Shown here: positions 42,505 to 50,701 of the stretch, piece after piece
Position numbering within the stretch: the stretch's first letter is position 1
Layout: each line of letters starts with the position of its first letter
The notes under the pieces: model-generated
The model's database searches: none
The model's input: only the letters and a program-made list of their open reading frames with translations
What the model was told of the DNA's origin: nothing
Translations under genes and position numbers: made by a program
NCBI RefSeq assembly: GCF_900323545.1
Contig: NZ_OOHN01000008.1
Coordinates: 2,400,932 to 2,464,931 of the forward strand
DNA from: Actinomyces sp. Marseille-P3109
GTDB lineage: Bacteria > Actinomycetota > Actinomycetes > Actinomycetales > Actinomycetaceae
Length of the DNA: 64,000 bases
Direction: 5' to 3'

Positions 42505-45330
42505 TCAGTGGTTCTCCAGGGTGTCGAGGTCGAGTGCGGTCTGGATGTCCGGACCGGTGCTCTCCGCGGTCCGGGCCGCGGTGGCGATCTCCGGCCAGGA
42601 GCCGCCCAGGGCGTTGAAGAGGAGGCCGGCCTCGGTCCAGCCGTGCTTCTCGGCGAGGGAGTAGAGGCGGTAGGCGAGGGACTGGAGGATGTCGGCGCCC
42701 AGGCCGCGTTCGGCGGCGGCGGAGAGGAGCCTCCCGGCCTCGTCGATGCCGCGCCGGTCGAGGGCCCGGGCGAGGTGGAGGACGACCTCCCAGTGGGAGA
42801 TGCGGTCGTCGGTGCGGGGGTCGTAGTCGTCGGGGAGGTCGGCGGGGGCGATGAGGCCGACGCGGCCGCCGCCGGAGGTGAGGACGCCGGAGCGCTTGAG
42901 GGCGTCGATGGAGGCGTTGCGGGCGGAGGCGAGGGTCTCGGCCTCCCCGTAGGGGCCCTCGGTGAAGCCGTGGGCGTCGAACCAGGTGAGGCACCAGCGG
43001 GTGTCGGGGTCGAGGTCGCCCTCCTGCTCGCCGAGGACCTCGTCGAGCACGGCGTTGATCTGGGTGAGGGCCTCGGAGACGCTCATGTCGGTGCCGTCGG
43101 GGCTGATGACGCGAGAGTAGCGGGAGAAGACGCTCATGCCGGGGCCGATGGCCGCCTGGGCGAGGTCGACGGGGGCGATGCCGCCGCTGCGCAGGGTCTC
43201 GACGGCCTCGGGAAGAGTGCGGCGCAGTTCGCGCATGAGACTGCGGCGGTTGGTCGTGGGGGCATCCTCGGGACGGGGCCGCAGCACAAGGACGACGGAA
43301 GACGCGAGTGCATTCGAGCCGATATCCCTCATCCGTCCGCCGCGCTCAGATCGGACTGGCCAAGTGGCAGTGATACTCCAGCCGGAGCGGATCATCCCCT
43401 CGAGGATCGTGGACCAGCCGGTGGAGGTCCGCCCGGCAGCATTAGTCTCTGACTGCTTGAAGGCGTAGTAGACCGTCATCGGGTAGTCCGGGTTGGCGCT
43501 CCGGCGGGCATTGGCGAAGACGGCGCGGAAGCCGTCCTCGAAGAAGTCCCTTGCCCCATCCTTGCCCCCATGCCGGTACTGGTTGGCGACCAGTTCCTCG
43601 GCCTTGGGCACGAGCATGGTGGAGAACAGGGAGGGGTGGATGTCCTTGAGGGAGCGGCGCAGCCAGACGTAGAAGAAGTCGGACAGGTCCGAGTAGCCGA
43701 TATTGTCGTAGTACGGCGGATCTGTGGAGATGACGGCGCCTCGATACTCACATAATGCAGCATCAGCCTGAAGAACATCGGAATAAGAGCAAGCAGGCAC
43801 CCGGCTAACCGCTTCAGAAACAGCCCTAACCATAATTGACATACTCCCCGAGGAATCAGCAAAGGGATTTCCTTCAGCAAAATCCCAGGACATCGAAAGG
43901 GCTTGTCGAGCAAATACGTTGCGAAGTATTTCCATCTGAGGGTTATTTGCCCACGTATTCAGAGCCGACGAGTAGTCGGTAAGCCTGGATACAATGAACC
44001 CCAGATATGTTGCCACCGCATCAGCATAGGCCCCTGCTCCCCCACCACCTGCTTCAAAGCGTTGCCCCTCACTCATTCCGCTGGCGAGGGCGTCCTGCAA
44101 TACGCGCTCACGCGCCTCGCCCACCAGATCCGAGAAGGTGGTCAACGCCGTCAACTGACGCGAACTGAACAGGTCGGAGTACTTCAGCATGCCGTATGCC
44201 TGCACACGGAACCCCAATGCCGCCTCGGGAAGCTCTCCCATAGGGGTGCTCGACGGAACGGCGCGAAACGCCGTTGCAACATGACCTCTGTCCGGCGGCA
44301 AATACGTGCGAGAGCCGCGTCCCTCCGTAGCGATCGCTGTCAGTTCCGCCCCCATGCGACCACTCCGAGCCTCAGACCGAAGATAGTCGAAACCGATATG
44401 CGCTTCACAAGCCAGGCAACGGGCGCCGTTCCGATCAACGGTTCCATCATCCTGCTTCGTCGGCGCCCGCTTGGGATCGTGGCCGATGGAGTACTCGACA
44501 TGATCCCCGACGACCGTCGGGACGATGTAGGCCTCCTTACCCTTCTTCTTCCCCAGCCACCACTTCGAAACGAGGGGAGTCTCAATGCCGCAGGCCGGGT
44601 TGGGGCAGGTGACGGTCCGCGCCCAGATCCAGGCGATGACGGTCGCCTCCGATCCGTCAGGCAACTGCGCCCGCGGATAGAGGTGGCCGATGCGCCTCCA
44701 GGCCTCCTCACGCATCCACTCCCCGTAGCGGCGCACGTCCTCGGCCAGGCCGTGCGCACCGGGCCAGCTGCGCGTGCCGTCGTCGGCGCCGGGGAAGACC
44801 GGGGCGCAGCCGGCGAAGCGCGGCGGGATCTCGATGAGGGCCTTGTTGATGAGGACGGCCACGGGGTTGAGGTCGGAGGCGTGCGCCTCCAGGCCGAGCC
44901 GCTGGGCCTCCAGGGGGATGGAACCGCCTCCGGCGAAGGGATCGAGGACCGCGGGCGGCTCATCCCCCGTGGAGCGGCGGATCTCCCCCATGACCTCACG
45001 CATGAGGTGCTCATCGCCGATGTTGTCCCAGTTCACCATGCGGGTGATGAGAGTGAACAGGCGGCGGCGCTCCGCCTCCACGGCCCGCTCGGCGGCGGAC
45101 TCAGGGTCTGTCTCCCCCGCGGCCCGGGCCGCCTCCAGGAACTCCTCGTAGCGCTCGGAGGGGTCGTCGACCAACTGGGAGAAGAGCACGGCGCGCGAGG
45201 TGGCCGTGGGCTTGCGGGACCACCACAGGTGCAGCGTGGAGGGATGCCCCTTGCGGATGGATTTCTCCCGAGCGGACTGCTGGTTGATGGCGTCGAGAGG
45301 CAGCGCCACCTCAATGAGCTTCCTGGGCAC
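42505..45330 (-). CDS. DUF1156 DNA methyltransferase
   Basis: A 941-aa amino-methyltransferase. The DUF1156 start region has RKGHPSTLHLWWSRKPTATS. SAM-binding motif I is DPFAGGGSIPLEA (about 130-142) and catalytic motif IV is STDPPYYDN (DPPY at 537-540). The order I-spacer-IV fits alpha-type amino-methyltransferases with a target recognition region between them. A zinc ribbon is suggested by Cys242/247 and Cys305/308. Codons for about residues 330-530 are distinctly less GC-rich than the flanks. The GTG at 45330 has AAGGA upstream; first gene of the operon. Base modified (N6-A or N4-C) cannot be told from the DPPY motif alone. Confidence 0.88.
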   Translation of the reverse strand: MPRKLIEVALPLDAINQQSAREKSIRKGHPSTLHLWWSRKPTATSRAVLFSQLVDDPSERYEEFLEAARAAGETDPESAAERAVEAERRRLFTLITRMVNWDNIGDEHLMREVMGEIRRSTGDEPPAVLDPFAGGGSIPLEAQRLGLEAHASDLNPVAVLINKALIEIPPRFAGCAPVFPGADDGTRSWPGAHGLAEDVRRYGEWMREEAWRRIGHLYPRAQLPDGSEATVIAWIWARTVTCPNPACGIETPLVSKWWLGKKKGKEAYIVPTVVGDHVEYSIGHDPKRAPTKQDDGTVDRNGARCLACEAHIGFDYLRSEARSGRMGAELTAIATEGRGSRTYLPPDRGHVATAFRAVPSSTPMGELPEAALGFRVQAYGMLKYSDLFSSRQLTALTTFSDLVGEARERVLQDALASGMSEGQRFEAGGGGAGAYADAVATYLGFIVSRLTDYSSALNTWANNPQMEILRNVFARQALSMSWDFAEGNPFADSSGSMSIMVRAVSEAVSRVPACSYSDVLQADAALCEYRGAVISTDPPYYDNIGYSDLSDFFYVWLRRSLKDIHPSLFSTMLVPKAEELVANQYRHGGKDGARDFFEDGFRAVFANARRSANPDYPMTVYYAFKQSETNAAGRTSTGWSTILEGMIRSGWSITATWPVRSERGGRMRDIGSNALASSVVLVLRPRPEDAPTTNRRSLMRELRRTLPEAVETLRSGGIAPVDLAQAAIGPGMSVFSRYSRVISPDGTDMSVSEALTQINAVLDEVLGEQEGDLDPDTRWCLTWFDAHGFTEGPYGEAETLASARNASIDALKRSGVLTSGGGRVGLIAPADLPDDYDPRTDDRISHWEVVLHLARALDRRGIDEAGRLLSAAAERGLGADILQSLAYRLYSLAEKHGWTEAGLLFNALGGSWPEIATAARTAESTGPDIQTALDLDTLENH

Positions 45331-45476
45331 GGGAGTCCTTCCTGTCGACGGAGAACGGGGGAATTCTCCGCGGGTGCGAACGGGAACATCCTACGACCGC
45401 CCTCCGACACGAATCACACCCCTGAACCGACGGTGAGCCTCGATTCGGTGTCGTACCGGCCGGCTACCCTGATTCC

Positions 45477-46571
45477 ATGACTGCCCGCACCATCCGCGTC
45501 CTCGACCTCTTCGCCGGGGCGGGAGGGCTCACTGCGGGCTTCCATACGGCGTCGTCGCGCTTCCGCAGCATCGCCGCAGTCGAGATGGACCCGGAGGCCG
45601 CCGCCTCCTACCGGGCGACCTTCCCCGAGACGGAGGTCTACGCGGGCGCCATCCAGGACTGGCTCGCCGAGGGGACGATCCCCACCGGCGTCGACGTCGT
45701 CGTCGGCGGCCCCCCGTGCCAGGGGTTCAGCACGCTCGGCAAGCGGGACGCGGAGGACGCCCGCAACCGACTCTGGGAGCAGTACGCCCAGGTCATTCAG
45801 AGGGCCAGGCCCAAGTACTTCGTCGTGGAGAACGTGCCCGCCTTCGGGAAGTCGCCCCAGTACCGCGACTTCCTGGCCGCCACCCGCCCCGGGGAGTTCC
45901 TCGAGGACTACTCCTTCGACTTCCGCGTCCTCAACGCCGCCGACTACGGCGCCCCGCAGGCGCGCAGGCGCGCCGTCCTCATCGGGCACCGCGAAGACAT
46001 GACGGCTCCCGAGTTCCCGGAGCCCACGCACTCCCCGGACGAGGGCAGTGGACTGCCCCCGTACCGGACGGTGAGGGAGACGCTGCTGCGCGTGCCCGCG
46101 CAGCCCGACATGGACGAGCGATTCGACCAGCTCCGCACCCGGGTCGGCTCGCGGCAGGTGCCCGGGGCCTTCTCCCCCCGGGAGCTGCATGTCTCCCGGG
46201 GCTACAGCCCCATCTCGCTCGAGCGCTTCGCCAAGATCCCCCAGGGCGGAAATCGAGCCGATCTTCCGGACGATTTGAAGGCGCCCTGCTGGCTCCGGCA
46301 CACCTCCGGATCCATGGACGTCATGGGGCGAATGCACTGGGACCGGCCCTCCGTGACGATCCGGACCGAGTTCTTCAAGCCGGAGAAGGGCCGCTACCTC
46401 CATCCCGTGGAGAACCGCGCCATCACCCACTACGAGGCGGCGCTCCTCCAGGGATTCCCCGACACGCACCGATTCATCGGCTCCCGAGCGTCCATCGCCC
46501 GGCAGATCGGCAACGCCGTGCCCATCCCACTGGGCACCGCCATCGCGCGGCAGATCCTCGCACAGTTCTGA
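45477..46571 (+). CDS. DNA (cytosine-5)-methyltransferase
   Basis: A 364-aa m5C methyltransferase with all main motifs: I DLFAGAGGLTAGF, IV GGPPCQGFS (catalytic Cys81), VI ENVPAF, VIII QARRRAVLIG, a short variable target recognition region, and X RQIGNAVPIPLG. TACCCT lies 6 nt before the ATG, so the transcript is probably leaderless. It is divergent from the DUF1156 gene with 146 bp between. Presumed to protect host DNA from the island's nuclease and to create the methyl-C sites repaired by Vsr. Target sequence unknown. Confidence 0.95.
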   Translation: MTARTIRVLDLFAGAGGLTAGFHTASSRFRSIAAVEMDPEAAASYRATFPETEVYAGAIQDWLAEGTIPTGVDVVVGGPPCQGFSTLGKRDAEDARNRLWEQYAQVIQRARPKYFVVENVPAFGKSPQYRDFLAATRPGEFLEDYSFDFRVLNAADYGAPQARRRAVLIGHREDMTAPEFPEPTHSPDEGSGLPPYRTVRETLLRVPAQPDMDERFDQLRTRVGSRQVPGAFSPRELHVSRGYSPISLERFAKIPQGGNRADLPDDLKAPCWLRHTSGSMDVMGRMHWDRPSVTIRTEFFKPEKGRYLHPVENRAITHYEAALLQGFPDTHRFIGSRASIARQIGNAVPIPLGTAIARQILAQF

Positions 46572-46770
46572 GGGCGAGCCCGGGCACTGAAGCAGTCGAG
46601 CGTCCCAGGTGCCCCAGTACGCTGAACCTGTCGGGCGCCGTCGGCATTCTTGCGGAATTTTCCCGAAATTTTCTGTCCTTTTCCGCGTGGACCGTCCCAA
46701 GCAAGCTCACACCTGCTCCGGTTAAGGTTCGCCTTGGAAGACACCAGGACACAGGAAGGCAAGCCAGCAG

Positions 46771-47529
46771 ATGGCACGTGGAGGACGGGGATTCCAGGGC
46801 ACAGTGCTCAAGGCGCTGCGCGTGCCGGAGCACAAGCTCACGGTCACCGGGGTGCGCGAGCTCCCGCCCTACACGGAGCTGATCGTCCAGTGCCCGAGCC
46901 TCCTGGGCTCTGGGGCCGCCGCACTGCCTCCCACCGCCTGGGTGCGCATGTGGATTCCGCACGACGGCCGCGAGTACCAGCGCGCCTACACGCTCACCCG
47001 CATCGACCGGAGTCAGGCCTCCGCCAGGATCCTGTTCCTGCACCATGAGCCGGCCGGGCCGGCGTCGCAGTGGTCGAGCCACGTGAGACCGGGCGCGACG
47101 GTCGCCGTCCAGGTCATGGGCGGCACCAGCTACCGGTCTCCGTCCCCCGGCGACCGGCTGCTCCTGGTGGGAGATCGCGCCTCCGCGCCCGCGCTCGTCG
47201 ACGCCGTGAACGCCGCCCCGGTGGGCAGTCCGGCCACGGTCATCATGCTGGCGCCTCGCGACGGCTACCTGCCCATGGCCGAGCGAGACCATGAGTTCGT
47301 CCGTCTGGACCCCGAGGTCCTGGAGGACAGGCTGCTGGCCGCCGTCGACCGCACCCTGTGGGCGGACACCGGGGATCTGGCGCTCGACTGGGCCTGGATC
47401 GCGCTGGAGAGCAGCGTCACCAAGGCGGTGCGGCGCCACCTGGTCGCCTCCGGCATGAGCCGGCGCAGCATCCAGCACCAGGCCTACTGGATCCGCGGCC
47501 GAGCCATGGGCGTGGCCTCCGAGGCCTGA
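46771..47529 (+). CDS. Siderophore-interacting protein (FAD-binding ferric reductase family)
   Basis: A 252-aa flavoprotein of the SIP/ViuB family, which reduces ferric siderophores with NAD(P)H to release iron. The FAD-binding YQRAYTLTRID (R-x-Y-T) lies at about residue 69, the NAD(P) part begins LLVGDRASAPALVDAV, and the C-terminal signature VRRHLVASGMSRRSIQHQAYWIRG is typical. The start ATG at 46771 has AGGAAGG about 11 nt upstream. A half-matching DtxR/IdeR-like sequence (TAAGGTTCGCCT, 46723-46734) lies upstream and could mediate iron control. No siderophore synthesis or uptake genes are adjacent. Confidence 0.88.
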   Translation: MARGGRGFQGTVLKALRVPEHKLTVTGVRELPPYTELIVQCPSLLGSGAAALPPTAWVRMWIPHDGREYQRAYTLTRIDRSQASARILFLHHEPAGPASQWSSHVRPGATVAVQVMGGTSYRSPSPGDRLLLVGDRASAPALVDAVNAAPVGSPATVIMLAPRDGYLPMAERDHEFVRLDPEVLEDRLLAAVDRTLWADTGDLALDWAWIALESSVTKAVRRHLVASGMSRRSIQHQAYWIRGRAMGVASEA

Positions 47530-47608
47530 CACCGAGGCGACACAAGGCGAGGAACAGACTTATCCTGGAGCCGTTCATCGTCGCGATCTGTTCACCGAGG
47601 TGCTCGAC

Positions 47609-48181
47609 ATGCGACTCATCAAGCTCGCCATTCTCGTCCTTGCCCTGACCGTCCTGGTCACCTCGATCGGAAGCCTGCTACTCGGCTGGCAGGTCAACAG
47701 CCTCAACACATCGCTGTGCATGCTCCTGCTCGGCCTTCTCCTGCTGCGGGCGCAGAACGCCGGCTCCGGCGAGCGGGCGCTTCCGCCGTCGGGGATCCGG
47801 CTGCTGGGAACCGTCGGGGTCGTTCTCTCGGGACTCACTCTCGCGCGCGGCCTCTTCAGGTCCGACCTCGTCGCTCTCCTCGCCCTGCCCGCCCTGGGCC
47901 TGCTGGGCTACGTTGTGGTGCGCAGCCTGAGGGACCGGCGGCCCCGTGAGGTCGCCGCGAGCACTTCCTCGCCCCCGATAAGACTCATCACCCGCCAGCT
48001 CCAACCACCAAACTTCTCGACGACGTCGGTCGAGGACGTACTTACACCCCGAGGGCTGCGTTCTCCTCCAGATGACTGGAGGGGCGGGCCGTTGTCGTTT
48101 GCCGGAGGAGTACGTCCTCGGGGCGAAACGCAGTCCCCGACATGTGTCGTTCAGGATCAGGACCGCCGCACACAGCGGTAG
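47609..48181 (+). CDS. Small four-helix membrane protein A (paralogue of 48834-49250)
   Basis: A 190-aa protein with two pairs of membrane helices in its first 120 residues (LAILVLALTVLVTSIGSLLLG, then LLGTVGVVLSGLTLARGLF). It shares the same layout and residues with the protein at 48834: MRL start, GSLLLGW or GGLFGW, LLLLRAQ or LILLQAQ, an IP/LPPSGI loop, and a final LP-GLLGYVVV-type helix. The C-terminal 70 residues are hydrophilic. They read through a long inverted repeat (48031-48120) and overlap the convergent GNAT gene, so the native end may have been extended. Function unknown. Confidence 0.65.
   Translation: MRLIKLAILVLALTVLVTSIGSLLLGWQVNSLNTSLCMLLLGLLLLRAQNAGSGERALPPSGIRLLGTVGVVLSGLTLARGLFRSDLVALLALPALGLLGYVVVRSLRDRRPREVAASTSSPPIRLITRQLQPPNFSTTSVEDVLTPRGLRSPPDDWRGGPLSFAGGVRPRGETQSPTCVVQDQDRRTQR
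48031..48120. repeat. Inverted repeat with nested hairpin at the end of small membrane protein A
   Basis: CGAGGACGTACT (48031-48042) and its exact complement (48109-48120) enclose a second hairpin CCTCCAG-ATGA-CTGGAGG. It lies inside the last codons of the membrane protein gene and 37 bp from the end of the convergent acetyltransferase gene. May act as a bidirectional terminator or be an inserted palindromic element. Confidence 0.55.
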
Positions 48182-48597
48182 CGGCGGCGCCCCGGCCAGC
48201 GCGGGTCCGACGGCGCAGGGCCGATGTCGAAGTCGAGCGCCCGATAGAAGCCGACGGCGTCGTCATCGGTCTCGGCGACAACCTGCCCCGACACACCGGC
48301 AAGAGCGTCAACGAGCGTCCGCCCGATCCCGTCGCCACGTAGTTCCGGAGCCACGGCAATGTACTCCAGCACGACACCGTGGGACTGTGAGACGTAGGCC
48401 GCCATCGACGTGGGCGCGCCCCGCGGGCCCGTACCCACGACCTCCATGACTGCCAGCTCCTCGGCAATGATCCGGCACAGCTCGGCGTCCGGAAGCCCCG
48501 CAGCCTGGCGCATAAGAGCCAGCATCTGCTCACTGGCCAGGTCCTGCTCCACCAGAACTCTGACTGCCGCTCCGTGCGGGACCCGATCCGTCTTCAC
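48157..48597 (-). CDS. GNAT family N-acetyltransferase
   Basis: A 146-aa acetyltransferase. The core VVLEYIAVAPELRGDGIGRTLV carries the acetyl-CoA loop (R-G-D-G-I-G), and VGFYRALDFDIG is the usual final strand. GTG 48597 is chosen over 48627 because GATAAT lies exactly 6 nt upstream, giving a leaderless start like many neighbours. Its 3' end overlaps the convergent small membrane protein gene by 25 bp. Substrate unknown. Confidence 0.82.
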   Translation of the reverse strand: MKTDRVPHGAAVRVLVEQDLASEQMLALMRQAAGLPDAELCRIIAEELAVMEVVGTGPRGAPTSMAAYVSQSHGVVLEYIAVAPELRGDGIGRTLVDALAGVSGQVVAETDDDAVGFYRALDFDIGPAPSDPRWPGRRRYRCVRRS

Positions 48598-48659
48598 AGC
48601 CTCATTATCTACTGACCCGCACGTCACCTATGGCGTCACGGACGCATTGCATTTTCCCT

Positions 48660-48678
48660 GGTAAAACCCGGTTTTGCC
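48660..48678. promoter_or_regulatory. Candidate operator between divergent genes
   Basis: A 19-bp inverted repeat GGTAAAACC-C-GGTTTTGCC (one mismatch) lies 63 bp upstream of the GNAT start on one side and 156 bp upstream of small membrane protein B on the other. The low-GC symmetric sequence in a GC-rich background looks like a regulator site. No cognate regulator is adjacent. Confidence 0.4.
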
Positions 48679-48833
48679 GATTGAGGACGCTTCAATGACT
48701 AGAGTGGGTGAGCCCGGGTAGGCCTACCCATCAATGATGACGGGCCACTTGTTGAAAATGCCACAAGAATCCGGCAGGATTTTGCCTGGTCGTACCATTC
48801 CCCACCGTGTCCGCCCCTATGAGGTCATCTGCC

Positions 48834-49250
48834 ATGCGACTCCTCCCTCCAGTCGTCTTCACTCTCGCCACCACCGTCCTGGTCCTCACCGTCGGCGGCG
48901 GGCTGTTCGGCTGGGAAACCTCCCTCCTGACGCCTCTGAGCCTGCTGACGGTCAGTCTCATCCTTCTCCAGGCCCAGCACGTCCAGCGGGCCGAGCCGTC
49001 CCAGCGCATCCCGGGCCCCTCGATCCTCGCCCTGAGCGTCATCGGCCTCGGGCTCGCGATCGCCCTGCTCGCCTACGGCTTCTACAACCACGACGCCGCA
49101 GCCGTCATCAACCTGCCGGCGGCCGGCATCCTGCTCTACGTCATCGTCAGCCAGTGCGCCCACCGTCAGCGCAAGCCCACCGCGCAGCCCGTCTTCATCT
49201 CCACCCCGGAGGCTCCTCTCGCAGAGATCGGCGGCAACCTGCCACAATGA
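48834..49250 (+). CDS. Small four-helix membrane protein B (paralogue of 47609-48181)
   Basis: A 138-aa protein with four hydrophobic segments, similar in order and loop motifs to the protein at 47609. Several in-frame starts exist (48807, 48819, 48834); the last gives the same MRL N-terminus as the paralogue. Its stop overlaps the purB start (ATGA at 49247-49250), so translation may be coupled to purB. Function unknown. Confidence 0.68.
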   Translation: MRLLPPVVFTLATTVLVLTVGGGLFGWETSLLTPLSLLTVSLILLQAQHVQRAEPSQRIPGPSILALSVIGLGLAIALLAYGFYNHDAAAVINLPAAGILLYVIVSQCAHRQRKPTAQPVFISTPEAPLAEIGGNLPQ

Positions 49251-50701
49251 GCGGCATGGTCGACCTCTCCACCGTCTCCCCCGCCATTGCCCTGGGCCCC
49301 CTGGACGGCCGCTACCGCGCCGTCACCGCCCCGCTGGTCAATCACCTCTCCGAAGCAGCCCTCAACCGGGCTCGCCTGCAGGTCGAGGTCGAGTGGCTCA
49401 TCCACCTGACCGACAACGGCGTCCTGCCCGGCGCCCCCCGCCTCAGCGAGACGGAGAAGGCCTACCTGCGCGGCGTCGTGGAGGACTTCGGGGCCGAGGC
49501 GATCGCCGAGCTCGGCGCCATCGAGGCCGAGACCCGCCACGACGTCAAGGCCGTCGAGTACCTGCTCAAGCGCCGCCTGGCCGCGGCCGCGCAGGCCCCT
49601 GGCGTCGTCGGCGCCGACGGCGGCCCCACCGTGCTGCCCACGGTCGGCGAGATCGTCCACATCTTCTGCACCAGCGAGGACATCAACAATCTCTCCTACG
49701 CCCTGACGATCCGCGCCGCCATCGAGCAGGTGTGGCTGCCGGCCGCCCGCGGTCTGGTCGAGGACCTGGCCGCCATGGCCCACGAGTACGCCGACGCCGC
49801 CATGCTGGCGCGCACGCACGGCCAGCCGGCCACCCCCACCACGCTCGGCAAGGAGCTGGCGGTCCTGGCACACCGGCTGCGCCGCCAGGTGCGCCGCGTC
49901 GAGGCCACCGAGTACCTGGGCAAGATCAACGGCGCCACCGGCACCTTCGGCGCACACGTCGTCTCCGTCCCCGGCGCCGACTGGCGGGCCGTGGGCCGCG
50001 GCTTCGTCGAGCACCTGGGCCTGACCTGGAACCCGCTGACCACCCAGATCGAGTCCCACGACTGGCAGGCCGAGCTCTACTCCGACGTCGCCCGCTTCAA
50101 CCGGATCGCCCACAACCTGGCCACCGACGTGTGGACCTACATCTCGCTGGGCTACTTCCACCAGCGCCTGAGCGCGCAGGGCTCCACCGGCTCGTCGACC
50201 ATGCCGCACAAGGTCAACCCGATCCGCTTCGAGAACGGCGAGGCCAATCTGGAGATCTCCTGCTCGCTGCTGGACACCCTGGCCGCCACGCTCGTCACCT
50301 CCCGCCTCCAGCGCGACCTCACCGACTCCACCACGCAGCGCAACGTGGGCGCGGCCCTGGGGCACTCGCTGCTGGCCGTCGACAACATCCGCCGCGGTCT
50401 GGCCGGGCTCGACGTCGACCGCGCCCGCCTGGAGGAGGACCTGGAGGCGACCTGGGAGGTGCTCGGCGAGCCCGTCCAGCAGGCCATGCGGGCGGCCGCC
50501 GTCGCCGGGGCCACCGGCATGGCCGACCCGTACGAGCGCCTCAAGGAGCTCACCCGCGGCAAGAAGGTCACCCCCGAGGGCATGCGCGAGTTCATCTCCG
50601 GGCTCGGCATGCCCGACGACGTCGAGGCCCGCCTGCTCGCCCTGACCCCCACCACCTACACGGGCCTGGCCGCCGAGCTCGTCTCCCACCTGGACGACTG
50701 A
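49247..50701 (+). CDS. purB: Adenylosuccinate lyase PurB
   Basis: Fumarase/aspartase superfamily lyase that releases fumarate from SAICAR and adenylosuccinate in purine synthesis. The 484-aa protein shows ALGPLDGRY near the N-terminus, the catalytic-loop signature GSSTMPHKVNPIRFENGE at about residue 315, and ARTHGQPATPTTLGKE at about 188. Slightly longer than short bacterial PurB (about 430) and closest to the long enteric-type enzyme. Start ATG 49247 overlaps the preceding stop; an ATG at 49256 is also possible. Not clustered with other pur genes. Confidence 0.95.
   Translation: MSGMVDLSTVSPAIALGPLDGRYRAVTAPLVNHLSEAALNRARLQVEVEWLIHLTDNGVLPGAPRLSETEKAYLRGVVEDFGAEAIAELGAIEAETRHDVKAVEYLLKRRLAAAAQAPGVVGADGGPTVLPTVGEIVHIFCTSEDINNLSYALTIRAAIEQVWLPAARGLVEDLAAMAHEYADAAMLARTHGQPATPTTLGKELAVLAHRLRRQVRRVEATEYLGKINGATGTFGAHVVSVPGADWRAVGRGFVEHLGLTWNPLTTQIESHDWQAELYSDVARFNRIAHNLATDVWTYISLGYFHQRLSAQGSTGSSTMPHKVNPIRFENGEANLEISCSLLDTLAATLVTSRLQRDLTDSTTQRNVGAALGHSLLAVDNIRRGLAGLDVDRARLEEDLEATWEVLGEPVQQAMRAAAVAGATGMADPYERLKELTRGKKVTPEGMREFISGLGMPDDVEARLLALTPTTYTGLAAELVSHLDD

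Noticed and set aside
38949..42617. Plus-strand open frame of 1222 codons antisense to DUF499
   Set aside because: Gly/Val/Asp-rich with no domain; it is the mirror of a real gene with strong DUF499 and HEPN motifs and arises from third-position GC bias.
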